Translations under genes and position numbers: made by a program
Notes under the pieces: model-generated
The model's database searches: none
What the model was told of the DNA's origin: nothing
The model's input: the letters and a program-made list of their open reading frames with translations, nothing else
DNA from: Niebla homalea
Taxonomy: Eukaryota; Ascomycota; Lecanoromycetes; Lecanorales; Ramalinaceae
Assembly: GCA_019925105.1 (NCBI GenBank)
Contig: JAHGAU010000010.1
Coordinates: 372,001-436,000 of the forward strand
Reading direction: 5' to 3'
DNA: 64,000 nt
Shown: piece by piece, positions 1 to 12,482 of the stretch
Position numbering within the stretch: the first letter of the stretch is position 1
Layout: each line of letters starts with the position of its first letter

Positions 1-475
1 GGAACATACCGAAGACAGTCGTGCTCCTCTGGGACCGTGGCATTGGTTGAGATGATCAGGAACAGCGGGCTGGGTCTGACATAAGGTACCTTATGCAGTG
101 CGAAGTTGATCTTTTACCCCAATCCGGAAGGTGAGAATTGAGAGCTGAAGGCTAAACGGCCGAAACGGCCAATGCCGTTTGAGGTAGGCGCACGGGATAC
201 GCTATATTGCTAGAGCTCGACACCGATCGCTTTGCCTCTTCACCCTGTATAAATGCAGATCAAGATAAATTGAGTATAGTTAGACAATTGTATAGATGTC
301 AAACCGAGATTGTGGTAACGCAAGACGCGCTTGGGAACATGTGTGACTGGACGAGCATGGTTCCACTCACATTGTAGCTAGAGAGCCCAAAGCGCTATGT
401 CTATGTCTGATATGATGCAGTTTCAAAAAAGCTTCGTTTGTATGTGCCAACATCTTACCTTAGTCAGCTGAACTC
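1..475. other. Intergenic sequence at window edge
   Basis: No convincing coding region is visible. It holds a perfect 16-bp palindrome at 80-95 (CATAAGGTACCTTATG). It also holds a cluster of two direct AAACGGC copies (154-160, 163-169) with an inverted GCCGTTT at 174-180. The stretch lies downstream of the minus-strand S21 gene, so it may carry that gene's 3' end. Confidence 0.5.
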
Positions 476-1276
476 TTACCACCCTTTTCGCCTCATCTCC
501 TTGACCCTAGCGACTGTAGCCCTGAAGCCTTCCTTGAACAGCTTTCTCCACCTCTCAGACTTGAGCCTCTTCCGCTTCATACCAGCCCGCTCATGGAACA
601 TCTGCCGAAACCGATCTGATTTGACCTTTTCTCGCGCTACCAGCTGGCCCAATTTTCGTAGGCCGACACCAAAATCCACTCCATTCACAGGGTTCAGCTC
701 AATCGTTCGTCCTACTGTTGGTCTTGAGCGGACAGTGCGTCTGGCACGATGGGCAATCGGCATCTGCTCTTGTAATTGTGTCATCATTTCCTGAGCCGTC
801 TTCTGCCCGTCTCTGTCGAACTCGCCAGGAAATCTCATCTTGCTGGCGAAGTCGCCGGGCTTGTTCCTCAACCCTTTGTAGGTCTCACGGACGTTGTGAG
901 CTGAAGAGCTCTTGGAAACATGCTGATCTAAAATCTTATCGAGGCCGGAGTGGACGTCTAGGTTTTCCAAGATGTCGGGCTTCTGGGGCTGTGGAGCTTT
1001 GCTCTGATCCCTCTGCCTTTTAGGAGCTCTTTGATGCATGCTTGTAGAGAACGGTGAAGCTTGTGATGTTCGGTGGAATCTTTGGCCAGTAGCCTGCCGG
1101 TACGGTTTTGGCGGATAAAGCCATCTGGCAGGGACTGATGGAGCAAGAAAGGGCAGCAAAGTCAAGGGCCGCGATCGAAGAACCTCATCGTAGTATCTAC
1201 CAATCTCACGAATCACCTAGCATAAAGGGTCAGCTAAATACTCAATGACGACTAGAATAGCAGAGGCTCTTACCAT
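476..1276 (-). CDS. MRP21: Mitochondrial ribosomal protein bS21m (Mrp21-like)
   Basis: This is probably a small-subunit protein of the mitochondrial ribosome. The last ~60 residues hold the S21 signature: a basic helix with DRFRQMFHERAG, then KRLKSERWRKLFK, ending in RRKGW. The N-terminal ~120 residues are basic and Ser/Thr/Pro-rich, as expected for a mitochondrial presequence plus a poorly conserved linker. The reading frame at 1216 opens with GTG. The only good start is an ATG at 1276-1274 followed directly by a GTAAGAG donor, with the acceptor CTAG ending at 1217. This gives an ATG-only first exon and an intron of about 57 nt (1273-1217). The family assignment is firm; the first exon is inferred. 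It is divergent from the next gene, with 278 bp between starts. Confidence 0.82.
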
Positions 1277-1554
1277 TTTTCTGGATGTGTTAATGAATCG
1301 AAGTAACGTTTAGGAAATAGACTCGCAGTCTTGCAGATGGAAATCTTTCGCGCTAACGATTTCAGCCCTACCGAGGATATAATCTCGCGCCTTGACACAG
1401 AATTAAAGGATTTGCTTATATCATTTAACAATTACGGTGTAGACATCAGAGCCCAAACCTTTAGATATGATAAGAATCATCTCCATCCTTGCCCAACCCC
1501 AGTGAGTCACGTCTGCCGGCCACAAAAGGTCACCCTGAATTCGTCATTACCGCC

Positions 1555-4105
1555 ATGTATAATTATCAAGGTACTGTCCTACATTGGTTTACTCTTTTCA
1601 ATTTTGAAGCTCACTACGTGTACTAATGCCTGACTGAAGCACCATCGTCATCGTATGGCAAGCCCCCTCCATTTGGGGGCTTCCCGTTCCCTGCTGCTCA
1701 AAACAGTCCTGCTATGGGAGCCCCACCGGGGATGGGTAAGCTGCAATGATGGTTGTGATACACACACATGCTGACTGTACGCAGCTGCGCCAGGCACCGC
1801 TCCACCGCCAGGAATGCAGTCGACTGAGCAGCAGCCCTCGCGACCTGGAGGCTTTCCTTCCAACTTTCAGCCACCTGCGAATATGCCAAACATAAACTTC
1901 AATGCCCCTGTAATTCGACTCGGCACCACGGGACCGTCGAAGCCAGCTATGCCAGTGGGATCAGACTATCGACGCGAATCTGAACAAAGATCGAATCGAG
2001 CTGGACTGGGTATGGACATGAATGCGCAGCGAGCTCAAGTGCGGGAGAGCATGATGCAGCTCATTCCTCCGAAACAGGAAGAGATTGTTCGGACGATCTT
2101 CATCGGAGGCATCACTGAAGGAGCAGGAGGGGACGAAGGCGTCGAACGCATCTTACAGAGCGCGGGCAATCTAAGACGATGGGTAAGAGCGATGGATGCA
2201 GACAACAAGGCCTGTCGATTTGGTTTTGCAGAGTACGAGGACCCCGAAAGTCTGATGACAGCCGTTGAGGTGCTGAAAGATGTCGAAGTACCTCAAAAAG
2301 CCCAGTCCGTCAACCTAGCGAAGAAGGAAGAGGATGACGAAGATCGGAAGGTGGAAAAGAGCAAGCTCCTGGTATGTTACAGCCAGAACGGTAAGATGAA
2401 GATGTCTATGTACTATGTGCTGATGTGGGCCAGGTCTCCGTCGATCATTCTACCTACAACTACCTCGAGAAATGGGAATCCTCTCGTGGGGATACGGATC
2501 CTATCCAGAGACAATTACGTTTGGATGCGGCCAAGAGCTCCTTGGCGAGCGTCTTGCTTGAACTTGAGAACCCCTCAGCTCCCATGCAAACAACAGAGCA
2601 ACTTTCTAAGATCGACCAGGATGGTGACACTGCAATGCGCAACGGAGATGAAAATCCAGACGCAGAGGTTGTTACGATACCACTCTCCGCCGATGATGAG
2701 CTTTCAGATATCCCAGCCGAGATGCGAGAAACCGTTGCCAAAGAAATACAAGCCTTTAGAGACCGTAGCACCAAACGCGATCTGGAGAGGTTGAGGAAAG
2801 AAGAGGAAGCCGAAGCTCGGTCAAGGATGGGCCAACCCCGCGTCAATCGCCTTGCTTCACCTCCTCGAACAGCACCAAGTGGCCCTGCTGGAGGCGCAAA
2901 TGGCATCCCACTAGGACCGAGAGATCGTGGTGTACCGAATGCTCCGGCTGGACCTAAGGGCTTTTCTGAATCCCAAATCCCTAGAGACTATCAGAAGGGT
3001 GTCACCTTCGTGAACGGAACTGGTATTAATGGCGCATCTACTGCTGGTCTCATAGATCGACAAGACGAGGATAGTGACGCTAGCGATAGCGAGATCGAGG
3101 ATAGGAAGCGCGAGAAGAAGGAAGCTGAGCAAGAGAAGCTCTACCAAGACCAGAAACGTAGATGGTTGAATCGGGAGAGAAGCAGAACTGCAGCGCTAGA
3201 GCGGGAGAAGGTCAGAGACAAGGAGGATGAAAGCCACCGGGCTGCGGAGAAAGACACGGTGGCCCGGAGACTAGCTGAATGGAACGATGACATTCAAGCG
3301 AGCCGCAAGGTCGAAGAGTATTATCTGGATCGCAGCATGTGGATTCGCAATCGCGCCTCGTTCCGCTCGCGCGAAGCTGCCATGGATGACATGGACCGAG
3401 CCGCAGAGCAGAGAGAGAAGGCTAAGGAGGAGCAACAGAAAGAACAAGCCCGAGGCATGGCCAATGACTTCCTCAACCAACAAGCCATGGAACTATCCAC
3501 TCCGAGGGAACCACAGCGCTTCAAGTTATCGCTCGGCGCTGCTGCGCAAAAGGCCCAACAGGCCAACACCAGCAAACAGACGGTGGCTGAGGTCGAGGGT
3601 CTACTTGAGGATGAGGAAGAAGCTGACGATTCGTCCAAACGGACACTGATCCCTATCAAATTTGACAGTGCGGCAGATGCCATGGGTCTGACAGAGGAGG
3701 AACGAGCCCAAGCCGTCAGGCAACTGGCTGCCGACATCCCATCAGACAAGGATGGATTGTGGAAGTGGCCCGTCAAGTGGGAGTTCGTTGATGAGACCGT
3801 TCTAGGCGATCAACTAAAGCCTTTTGTGGAGAAGAAGATCGTTGAATATCTTGGTGTGCAAGAGCAAATGCTGGTGGAGGTGGTAGAAGATCACATTCGA
3901 AAACGAGGGGAACCTCAGGCTTTGGTAGGGGAATTGGAAGGGGTAAGTCTTGATTCGCATCCATCATCCGGCCTCCATCTTTGTGACTATGCTAACATAC
4001 TGACTTTCTAAGGCACTTGATGAAGAAGCTGAGGTGTTGGTGAAGAAACTTTGGCGCATGATCATCTTCTTCAGCGAATCCGAGAAACGAGGTCTCTCGG
4101 CATAG
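1555..4105 (+). CDS. RRM and PWI splicing factor, RBM25/Snu71-like
   Basis: Nuclear RNA-binding protein of the U1 snRNP-associated RBM25/Snu71 family. Five exons: 1555-1570, 1640-1735, 1785-2371, 2434-3942 and 4013-4105, all with GT..AG introns. The last intron has a GCTAAC branch site. The Gly/Pro-rich N-terminus (MYNYQAPSSSYGKPPP) starts at the ATG in 1555, which is the only start that joins the frame across intron 1. An RRM follows (RTIFIGGI, then FGFAEYEDPES). A long RE/KD-rich charged central region and a C-terminal PWI fold come next; the PWI has WKWPVKWEFVD and ends VKKLWRMIIFFSESE. Full length is about 766 aa and the order of domains is complete. It is expected to act in 5' splice-site selection; that role is taken from the family. 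Confidence 0.9.
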
Positions 4106-4400
4106 ACCGTAATACGCATGCATCAAATACCATTCTGGCTTGCACCAATTCTGCGAATGACTTCGAGACTTGGATATTTCCGCTTTCGTGAGCTCTGGAA
4201 TCAATTTTCATGGTTTCATGTCACGACCCCTTCTAGTATCGGAAACAGGTCCACATTCTTCAGCGTGATGCGTGCACATTCCGCGACGGCGTCTACTCGT
4301 TCGCATTGGTCATTTCCTTTTGATCCAAAAGAACAAGGCATAATGTTGGAGCATTCAAGTGCAGCCTGTATCATCGTTCTATCTCCTCCAGATACTAACA

Positions 4401-5286
4401 ATGCGGTCGAGATCATCTATCCTTGCGTTCTGCACAGCAGCTCTCGCTCAGGTGCACGCCAAGATTCAGTTCACGAACAGTGATTATACCGTCGTCCCGG
4501 GCGAACCGTTTGAACTCAATTGGGGCGATGGAGATGGCTCGGTATGTGAGAGGCGCCTAGAAGACTCGCAGTTTCAATCTTCTTTCACCAGAAACATGAG
4601 TGATCCCCACCATTGTCGACTAACGCAACTCTAACAGCCAGTTTCAATCTCGATTGCAACCGGCCCAGATGCGCTTCATCTGAATAATCTCGCCACTATT
4701 GCAAGTACGTTGCCCCACTCAGCCTCTACTGCTAGCATTCTCCTTCCAAGCTGCTCTGACAGATCGAGTATCTACAAAATAACCTCCGTTGAGAACAGGT
4801 GGTCTAACCAGCGCCTTCTACACACTCACATTTCCCACGTCCGTTCCACCAGGCAAATACGCCTTCACCATCGCCCAGGACAGCGTTACCAATTATTCTC
4901 CACTCTTCACTGTAGGAAGCACCGCTGCCATCTCCACTCCCGCAGACACCGCTTCTCTTCCATCCACAACAACATGCTCAATGGGCACTGGCACCTTGGT
5001 CTATCCATTGGGCACAGGTTTCACTGGACTCCCCACTGCAACCTATCCGACCGCAAGTGGAGGCATACTTCCCCCATATATACGGTATCCCGCGAACGCT
5101 GCGACCAATGGGTCAGGGAGCCTAGGGGCTATCGGTAGCGGCATGGGAATGCCGATCGCAAGCCAAGGGTTCATGGGTCCAGCTGAAGCATTCCTGGGTG
5201 AATCGTCGAGACTTTCGAGTGGATGGGCAGGAGCGATGGTGGCGACGGTGGTGGGGCTGGTAATGGGGGCTTGGGTGATGGCTTGA
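4401..5286 (+). CDS. Kre9/Knh-domain GPI-anchored cell-wall protein
   Basis: About 231 aa from three exons: 4401-4541, 4638-4704 and 4799-5286. A signal peptide ends near LAQVHA (residues 1-20). It is followed by a Kre9/Knh N-terminal domain of the Ser/Thr-rich GPI-anchored membrane family. Conserved pieces are FTNSDYTVVPGEPFELNW, SISIATGPDALHL, and PPGKYAFTIAQDSVTNYSP. The C-terminal half is Ser/Thr/Gly-rich and ends in a hydrophobic tail (AMVATVVGLVMGAWVMA), as a GPI signal should. The likely place is plasma membrane or wall. Family members are linked to beta-1,6-glucan assembly, but the exact role here is unknown. Joining these three exons restores one continuous family domain, which supports the intron calls. 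Confidence 0.85.
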
Positions 5287-6331
5287 AAGAGGGCAGAAGT
5301 TAGGGGTGGGATAGGTTGGAGGGTTGAATCATGGAATGTGTCAATGTATAGGTGCCCAAGGAACGAGCCACAGCATTCTCATCATTGAACACAATCTGGA
5401 GCTTAGATGAAGTGTCAATTGGAGGCCTTTTCAATATTCTTCTGAGCAATGATAATTGATGATATATCAAATGCCGTTTATTGGACATCGAATAGCAGCC
5501 ACAAGTATTCCTTTCAAGTTCTCGAACAAACAGAACCCACGGAAAACTTAGCCAGGGATGTGTGCTGTGACAATGCACCACTACCAGCCATCGCCCTCCC
5601 CTCAAATCTCACTGTAGCTGCGGGTGAGCGCCTCACACTGTGTCATTGCTTTGGAGCGAGAAAGAATCTTCTTTTTGGAAGGCGCACCGACCGAACATCG
5701 TCAGACCCAAAAACTTCTCTACCCGAAGGAGGTGGGCACGATTGAATATTGACTTCACTGTCTCATTATCCATTCCTTCCACCACCAGCTTGCACTGCAG
5801 TAGCGAGTGCGATAACAAGGCATCAATGGGGTAATAACAGTAGCCCGTCCATGAATCTCCTTTTCCTCATCCCACATCCTGTGCGTAATAGAGTAGCAGG
5901 TCTTCCATGTAGAAGATCAGCGCTCGACAATATATTGAGAGTCGTTGAAGGGAGAATGTTCCATAGCAGAAGAGCCATGGATGTGAATCCTTCCCAACTC
6001 CTGTATCATAGCTAGACCTTACCAAAACCTTTTGTGCAAGCAAGCAAGCACCAGAAAGGGACTGTAGAGATCCTTGATCATTGTCTCCGGGCCGTCACAG
6101 AGCCTCACTCAGAGATGATATTTCGGAGCGATGGTTGCTATTGGCTTGGCACTATCCATATTACTTCTCACGACTGCAGCGGCTCTACTTTTCCTTCATA
6201 GCTAGTCCTTTGATACCCAAACCGACCTAGGTTCTCAGTCTCATGGCAATCATCAGTGAAATGGCAGTATTGAGATCAGTCGATTTCTCTACTCCAAGAC
6301 CCGGCTATTTCTAGTCTCAATACAATTTCAA
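5287..6331. other. Intergenic, convergent 3' ends
   Basis: This stretch lies between the 3' ends of the GPI-protein gene and the transporter gene. Short open frames here have no signal peptide, no domain and no matching splice sites. I see no gene in it. Confidence 0.5.
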
Positions 6332-8264
6332 TCAGAGCACGTAGACGAATTCTCTGTTCTCTTTATCGGTAAGATCCCAGAATTCGTTACCGTGCTGTTT
6401 GACATATCCCACGTCATTTCTTTCCCGTGTCTTTTGCCTATTCTGCCTGATTATGTAGCCAATCATAACAGACATGTCCAGGACGCATGCTCCAAATAGC
6501 ACGATAATTGTGATCTCTGCAGGGACAAAGCGAGGTGCGTCTTCGGAGCGGAAGGTCTGAGGACCGATGATGTTACCCACACAATACCCTATGAAGAAGA
6601 GAGCGGCCACAGTGGTTTTCTTCGTATAGCTGTTGGGGAGAAAAAGCATTAATCATTTTATCTTAGATAATGAAAAGGTGAAGCACCTACCCGGCAACGT
6701 TGCTTGCGATAAGTGATAATACAGCCGCTTCGCCCGCAGGTAGTGCGGTGGTGAGATAATAGCCAAACAATCTTCCAACCTTGTTGTTCAAGGGTAGTGC
6801 AACAATCAGTATGGCACCGATCAATGCTACCACCATGGCGAACGTGCCCCAGAGTAGGCGAAGGCCGAAACGCTGCGACAAGAGGCCCCAAGTCAGGATT
6901 GACACGATTGCCACCGCGCCAGCTGGGCATCCGTAGAGTAGCGACTCCTGAGGCGTGAACCCAAAGGAAACGATGAGTTGTGAGAAAAAGTTGGTCAAGC
7001 CTCCGTTTGGGATGTTAGCCGCGAGAGAGTAGAAGACCACCATCCAAGTCATGGGATCAGTCAGTGCCTCCCAGAACTGGTACCGCTTGAATGTCCTGTT
7101 GCCGATGCCTTGCTGATTCACGCGCACTCTCTGGACAGCAAGAACCCGCTCTTCCTTCTTCAGCCACCACGCATTCAGCTGGCTGTCCGGAACGCACGAG
7201 AGCACCAAGATCCCAACGAGTATGGTGATACTCCCAAAAATAAGAAACACAATTTTCCAGCCCGCGAGAGAGTAGGAAGGGTGGAAATCGGGTGCTGGAT
7301 GGGATGGGTTAGCAGGAATAGAGCGCCGAGCTATTCCATACGCAACGAGCCCGCCGAAGATCTGCGCAAAGCCACTTGAAGAGACCCATATTGCGGTACG
7401 GAATGACTGTTCAGGTTGAGTATACCACTGTTCAGGAGCAGGGATCAGCACTTATTATGTATTTGGAAGAACAAAAAGAGAACACGATATATCAATCAGA
7501 GGACAAGGAGACGGTCAACCTGGGCAGAACCTACTTGAGAGACGATCAAGATCAAAGCTGGGCTGACACATGCTTGCAGTATTCCGAGGATGAACCTCAG
7601 TGCTATAGCATCTCCGTAATTTTTGGTGGCCGCTACACAGCAGGATACGATCCCCCAGAGCACCGTGCATGTGCCCAAATATTTCGCAATGGGAATCCGT
7701 TGTAGAGCCCGCCCGGTGAAGAACTCGGCGCCGAGGAAGCCTTTCTGATATCAACGCACTGGCGGACGAATGAAGAGAGGCGTGTCTGAGTGTATGGGCA
7801 ACTTACCGAAGAAGAAGACGCTACCGGTCCACGAATAATCCTGACCGACAAGATGCAGAGACTTGGTGAAGCCCATCACACTCGCGTAAGAGAGGCTAGT
7901 TCCTGGGAATATGAACGCGACTTGTCAGGTCCGGAATTCACACGTCTAAGTTGCCTTGGTGCCTCATCCAAAGGGCGACGCAGCATACTCACGATCTAAG
8001 AATTGGATCCCGTATACGAGGCAAAGTAACTGGCACGTGATCAGCGGTCCCCCTAAGAGGCTGCGTTGATCAGTTACCTACAGGCATGATCACCAGGTCA
8101 GCCCACAGACGGAGCCGCCGGCTTATCGCAGGATCCTAAGTCAAATGGTCCTGCTCAGCAATTTGTAAGGCCTGCAGCGCGACATCTGCTTCGCGCTTTG
8201 CATAAGAGGTCTGTTGACCGAGAGCAGCATCTTTAACGTTGTGATGTGGTTCTTTCGAGTCCAT
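6332..8264 (-). pseudogene. Dal5-like MFS anion/allantoate-type transporter with in-frame stop
   Basis: Twelve-helix major-facilitator transporter of the fungal Dal5 (anion:cation symporter) type. Exons on the minus strand: 8264-8082, 8029-7993, 7902-7807, 7740-7535, 7427-6691 and 6629-6332. All introns are GT..AG and all junctions keep frame. The join gives MPLLCLVYGIQFLDRTSLSYAS, then LVGQDYSWTGSVFFFG, FFTGRALQRIPIAKYLG and the second half up to GNIIGPQTF. The C-terminal tail is cytosolic and charged. One codon breaks it: TAG at 8138-8136, codon 43, in the N-terminal stretch EADVALQALQIAEQDHLT-stop-DP. The rest of the gene is intact. It could be a recent pseudogene, a sequence error, or translation could start further in. 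A weak intron ending in the same TTAG (donor GTTAAA, 102 nt) is possible but would remove the conserved-looking N-terminus. Confidence 0.8.
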
Positions 8265-9761
8265 CTTCGCCTAGGGGACTTGCGCATAGAGATCACTGGA
8301 TAGCGTTGAAATCCCAAGAAGCACGAGTTCTTTTGGGGCACAAATCAAGCAGCTGGCGATACGCCTGGAAGGAGTTATAAGGCGAACAGATCGTGGCTTA
8401 AACGTCAGCACCAGTCAGAGCAGTGAGAAATGGAATCCAGTGACCAGACTCACTAGAGTCTCTGTGACGTAGTGATGGTGGACGAAGAAGACATTTGGAG
8501 GTTACACTCTTACAAATACTTCCGCCTACCATAGCCATTTTACGATGGCGATCATCCATGGGCTCGCATCTCCGTGTTATCCACCTACCGTTCTCTTCCA
8601 AGCCTGCAAGACGAGATGCCACACTGCATCGGAAGAGCTGCACCTCTGCAGATTCAATACGTGGGCCTTCTCAAAGGATTTCTTACAATACACTTCCTCT
8701 ACCGGTGGCGTGGTAACACTGTAAGGAAGCTAACGCATCTACGCGTTTCAAGTTATCTGCGAATGCTTGGCATTTCTCCTTTGACACCCTCACCACATAG
8801 ATCACCATAAATGTCGCATTGCTCGACTATCAACTTCATGAAGTCCAGTAATTAATGTATGACTAGTTGGATCTAGATGTTATATACTTAGTTACTTAAT
8901 ATCATAGCAATGAAATACTTCGCGCATGCTCAACCTCTTTATACAGTCTGACCTAGAAGCTCTCACTCAAAGGCCTAGAGCCCTTTGCCAAGCCTTAGCC
9001 CTCCAATTCTAGCGTAATGAAATAGCATATCTCTTTACCATCAATAACGGCCTAGATAAAAAATAGGACGAGTCAATATTAAGGACCAAGGGATGTAAAC
9101 GAAGAATCATTGGTTTCGTGAAATTTCAGTAAGTGGTGGTTGAGTAATGCCAGGTATGTATGGTGATTCGTATGTGGGAATTGCAAGCATACGCAGATAA
9201 CTTGAAACGCGTAGATGTTTGATACGCCGTGTTCCAATTACCAGCCTTTCCTAGATTTTGTTGTACCACAAGAGATGTCGCGAACACAAGGCTAGGTAAT
9301 GATTTGCGTTTAATGGTGAGTGCCTAAGCGCTCTCTTGAAATAAGGGTGTCATCGGTTGCATCAACATGGAGGACCCACACCGCCATCTTGAGACCTATT
9401 CTATCCAATAAGGTAGTCAATGGGCTTGGAGTCTTCGCCTGCTTTTTCAGCGGAGAACCCCCACTCGTTCCCATGCAAAGAAGTTGCGCGTGCTTTGTCT
9501 TAGTAACTTACTAAGAAGTGATTAAGATCACAAAATCACTTTCCTAATTCTGTGAATCATACGGCGTGGGAACTATCGAGATATGGCATTCCGCTGGAAC
9601 CCATGTTTGCAACACATCTTTCTAATCTCACCACAATCTTTTTTGAGAGTTCGTGCCCGTCTTCGAAACGCTCAAGTATCCTATAGCATTCGCATTCCCA
9701 TTCACACTCCTAAATCATTGAGGCCTTGAAAGGCTTCCTTTGGCAACCGCATCTAGCGGGC
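8265..9761. other. Divergent intergenic region
   Basis: About 1.5 kb between the start of the MFS gene (-) and the start of the rhodopsin-domain gene (+). It must hold both promoters. Open frames present lack ATG starts, domains and hydrophobic patterns. No gene was recognised. Confidence 0.5.
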
Positions 9762-11220
9762 ATGTCTTCAGGCCTGACTTCATCGCAGCTTCAGCAATGG
9801 GACGAAAGCAAACAAGGTGGAATCATTGCTTCCTTAGCCATTATCGTAAGCCTCGGGAATCTCTCAATGGCCCTACGATTTGCTGCGCAGCTACGGACGC
9901 ATCAAAGACTCTTTGCTGAGGACTATCTCATATCCTTCGCTGTAGTAAGTTATCCTCCGTGAAGATTCGTGCCAACTCTACAGAAGCTAGGAGCAAGCAC
10001 GGAGATTAAGTCACAGACTAACAACCTAACGTTGTAGATATGTTCTGACATTGTTGTGGCATTGTTACTTGTTGCGGTTCGTCACGGCCTTGGTTTTCAC
10101 GTCTGGAGAGTGACCGGCACTGATCCGAATCCTCCAAGGAATCTGGTACTCATGTTTCGGGTGAGTAGATGGCATCGAGAAGAATCTTGCTGTACTGACA
10201 GTGATAGTACGTTTGGATCACAGCCATCCTCAACGGCCCTTGCTTTCTCAGCATAAAGTTAAGTCTACTGTTCTTCTACCGGCGGATCTTCCTCATCAAT
10301 CAAAAGAAACTCCGCTTTTTGTGGTGGGGAAACCTCATCTATGCAGTGCTTTGGGGTTTTGGGAGCACCTTTAGCTTCATCTTCCAGTGTGTACCAGTAC
10401 ATTACTACTGGGATCGTACATACCTTGGTTTCCCGGACCCCCCACCTGGAATCTCTGGAGAATGCCATGCTTCAGCAAATTGGCAGGTTGCTTTGCCTAT
10501 CGTTTTCAGTGTGATATTTGACTTCTCACTCCTCGGTCTGCCACTCTTCACGCTATGGGGGTTGAACATGGACAAAAAGCGAAAGCTCGCTTTAGTCGCG
10601 ATTTTCTCTTTGGGTCTAATGTATGTGAAATATGGGATTGGCCTTCACAGAGCGCAGTTCTAACACATAATAAGTGCATGTTTCCTCGAAGTGGCGCGAG
10701 TGCTTGTCATACTTCTTGGCACGAACGTCTCGAAAGACCCTTCCTGTAAGCAGATTCTGCCCCCTCCCACAAGTCCCATACCTCTGGATTCAACAAACTG
10801 GGTCTCACCTTTCTAGACAATACAGTCTCGTTTCTCGTAGTCACTTCAGCCGCCGAAGGGGCCGCAATCATTTGCGCCTGCCTTCCGTTGATTGCTGCTC
10901 AAGCCCGACACATGTCCCAAGCGCTCAAGGCGTATTGGCACTCACGTACCTCGCGAAATCCAAATGTAGCTCATTTGTCACGTTTCACTGACCACCCGAT
11001 CCGGTTGAGTTCCCGAGAAGCCAGACTCGATGACGATAGAGAGGCGGCACTCGGATACACATTCCAGGAACGCATACCGGCCGGGACCAGCACTCTAATT
11101 GAGGCAAGCGCAGACCGTGATAGCTGGAAAGGTCCAACAGCAGAAGAAGGAATTAGAGTCAAGACTGATGTAGAGTTAGTTGATGGTTTCAGATGTCAAG
11201 GCTCAAGGCCGGACTTTTGA
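9762..11220 (+). CDS. Fungal rhodopsin-domain seven-helix membrane protein
   Basis: About 390 aa from five exons: 9762-9944, 10038-10160, 10208-10620, 10675-10745 and 10817-11220. The joined frame shows seven hydrophobic helices of the fungal rhodopsin-like integral membrane family. Typical pieces are ITAILNGPCFLSIKLSLLFF YRRIF (helix 3 and its loop) and the extracellular HYYWDR. Helix 6 is completed across the junction at 10620/10675 (SLGLIACFLEVARV). Helix 7 is AAEGAAIICACLPLI. A soluble C-tail of about 100 residues follows. Members are often found in secreted-metabolite or nutrient-response loci and resemble PTH11-type receptors without a CFEM domain. The ligand and role are unknown. No retinal lysine is expected in this family. 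Confidence 0.83.
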
Positions 11221-11364
11221 CAAGACAGTATAGGCGAGGCCAAATTGTCATAACATTCATATGCGCCTGCCACGAAATCTACTTGACACAATGTCTCTAT
11301 CGCATCGTAAAATTAAAAATCATCGATTCGGCAGACCGAGAAAAATGACCCATTTCGCACAGCC

Positions 11365-12482
11365 CTACTTTCGCTCAGCCTTCCACCAAATCATCATCAT
11401 ACTAGGCTCACTCCAGGAGACATTTTTCAGCTCCTTTAGCTCTTCTCCATCATAAAGACCTGAGTTGACATTCCATTCCGTGCCCGTTCTCTCCCCCACC
11501 TCACCCCAAAATCGCTCCATACTCTCCTCATTGTGCCGATAATTCGACCCTGTCCGAGTAGGCATCACATGACTTCCGGCGTCTCTGCTACCCAACTGCC
11601 GCCCCACGATGATCGATCCAGACCGAGCACAGGAGAAAGCTACCAGGCGAGAGGCAGCTCTGACCATGTCGTCCCAGTCCCACACATGCAGGAAGCTGGA
11701 AGCGAAGATAACGTCCATCTTCCCGACCAGGGCGTCCAACCCGCCAGCCTCCGCCGAGCCCGGCGGGGCAAGCACGTCCCCGCTGACGAAGGTCGAATTC
11801 AACCTGCCCCGGTCGCGGAACAGCTCGTACCCAAGTTCGGTGAAGCGGTCCTCGAGGTCGAAGCCGTAGAGCTGCGTGTCCCTGACGTTGTTTCCGCCTT
11901 CACGGTAAAGGAGATAACGCAATTCCTGACCAAAGCAGCAGCCTGCATCGAGGTAGGAGGCGCCACTGCGGAGCCGCTCGAGCACGAGGGGGTAGAAAGG
12001 CTGCGAGGAGAGCCAAGGGGTGAGAAAGCGGAACTGGCCAATGCAAGCGTAGGACCAGATCTGGAATGCCCTGTCTCGCTGGAGATGGTCGAGGAGATTA
12101 GCGGAGCGACTACTTATTTTTTCTGTCTTTCGCTTCTATTTTTTGGAAGTGGAGACCCGAAATCGAGATCCAACAAAGATAAGCAAGGCGGAGAACAAGT
12201 TGGCAACAGCGCAGGGATGATGGATAGGCTTCCGAAAAGACGCTTGGGTTCTTTGAAATCCACAGGACGAGAATTTGACCAACATACAAGATTTTTTACG
12301 TGAGATATCACCTCGTCTGATGGTATCCCACTGTAATTCTCCAGCAAGTCCCTCGCCTCTGCTGGAACGCTAGCGACAACTTCTGTATACCAGGCTGGCT
12401 TTTCCTCTACCCCAGCCTTACTTGTCGAAGCGATTTCTTCTTGCTGGCCATTTTTCTGGCTCTCTGCTTGCTTCTGGTTCAT
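11365..12482 (-). CDS. SAM-dependent methyltransferase of fungal meroterpenoid/secondary-metabolite type
   Basis: About 302 aa in two exons, 12482-12288 and 12078-11365, with a 209-nt intron. The N-terminal helical part (PAWYTEVVASVP, then LENYSGIP) and the link HVKNL/RDRAFQIWSYACIGQF join in phase 0. The SAM site is motif I (YLDAGCCFGQELR) followed by LYGFDLE. Later come GDVLAP, DVIFASSFLHVWDW and a C-terminal WWKAERK. GCCFGQ with CIGQFRFL is a hallmark of the group that includes methyltransferases of the AusD type. The first ATG of the frame (12482) is used; a GTG seven codons upstream is not a plausible eukaryotic start. The gene is divergent from the NRPS-like gene 1.28 kb away, which suggests joint regulation. 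The substrate is unknown. Confidence 0.8.

Noticed and set aside
438..1023. Plus-strand open frames of 118 and 101 codons
   Set aside because: They lie antisense to the S21m gene and start at non-ATG codons.
1331..1633. Plus-strand open frame of 100 codons just before the RBM25-like gene
   Set aside because: It starts at a non-ATG codon, overlaps the real first exon in another frame and has no domain.
11533..12303. 256-codon plus-strand open frame
   Set aside because: It is antisense to the methyltransferase, whose SAM motifs and splice join are clear; the composition is that of a shadow frame.
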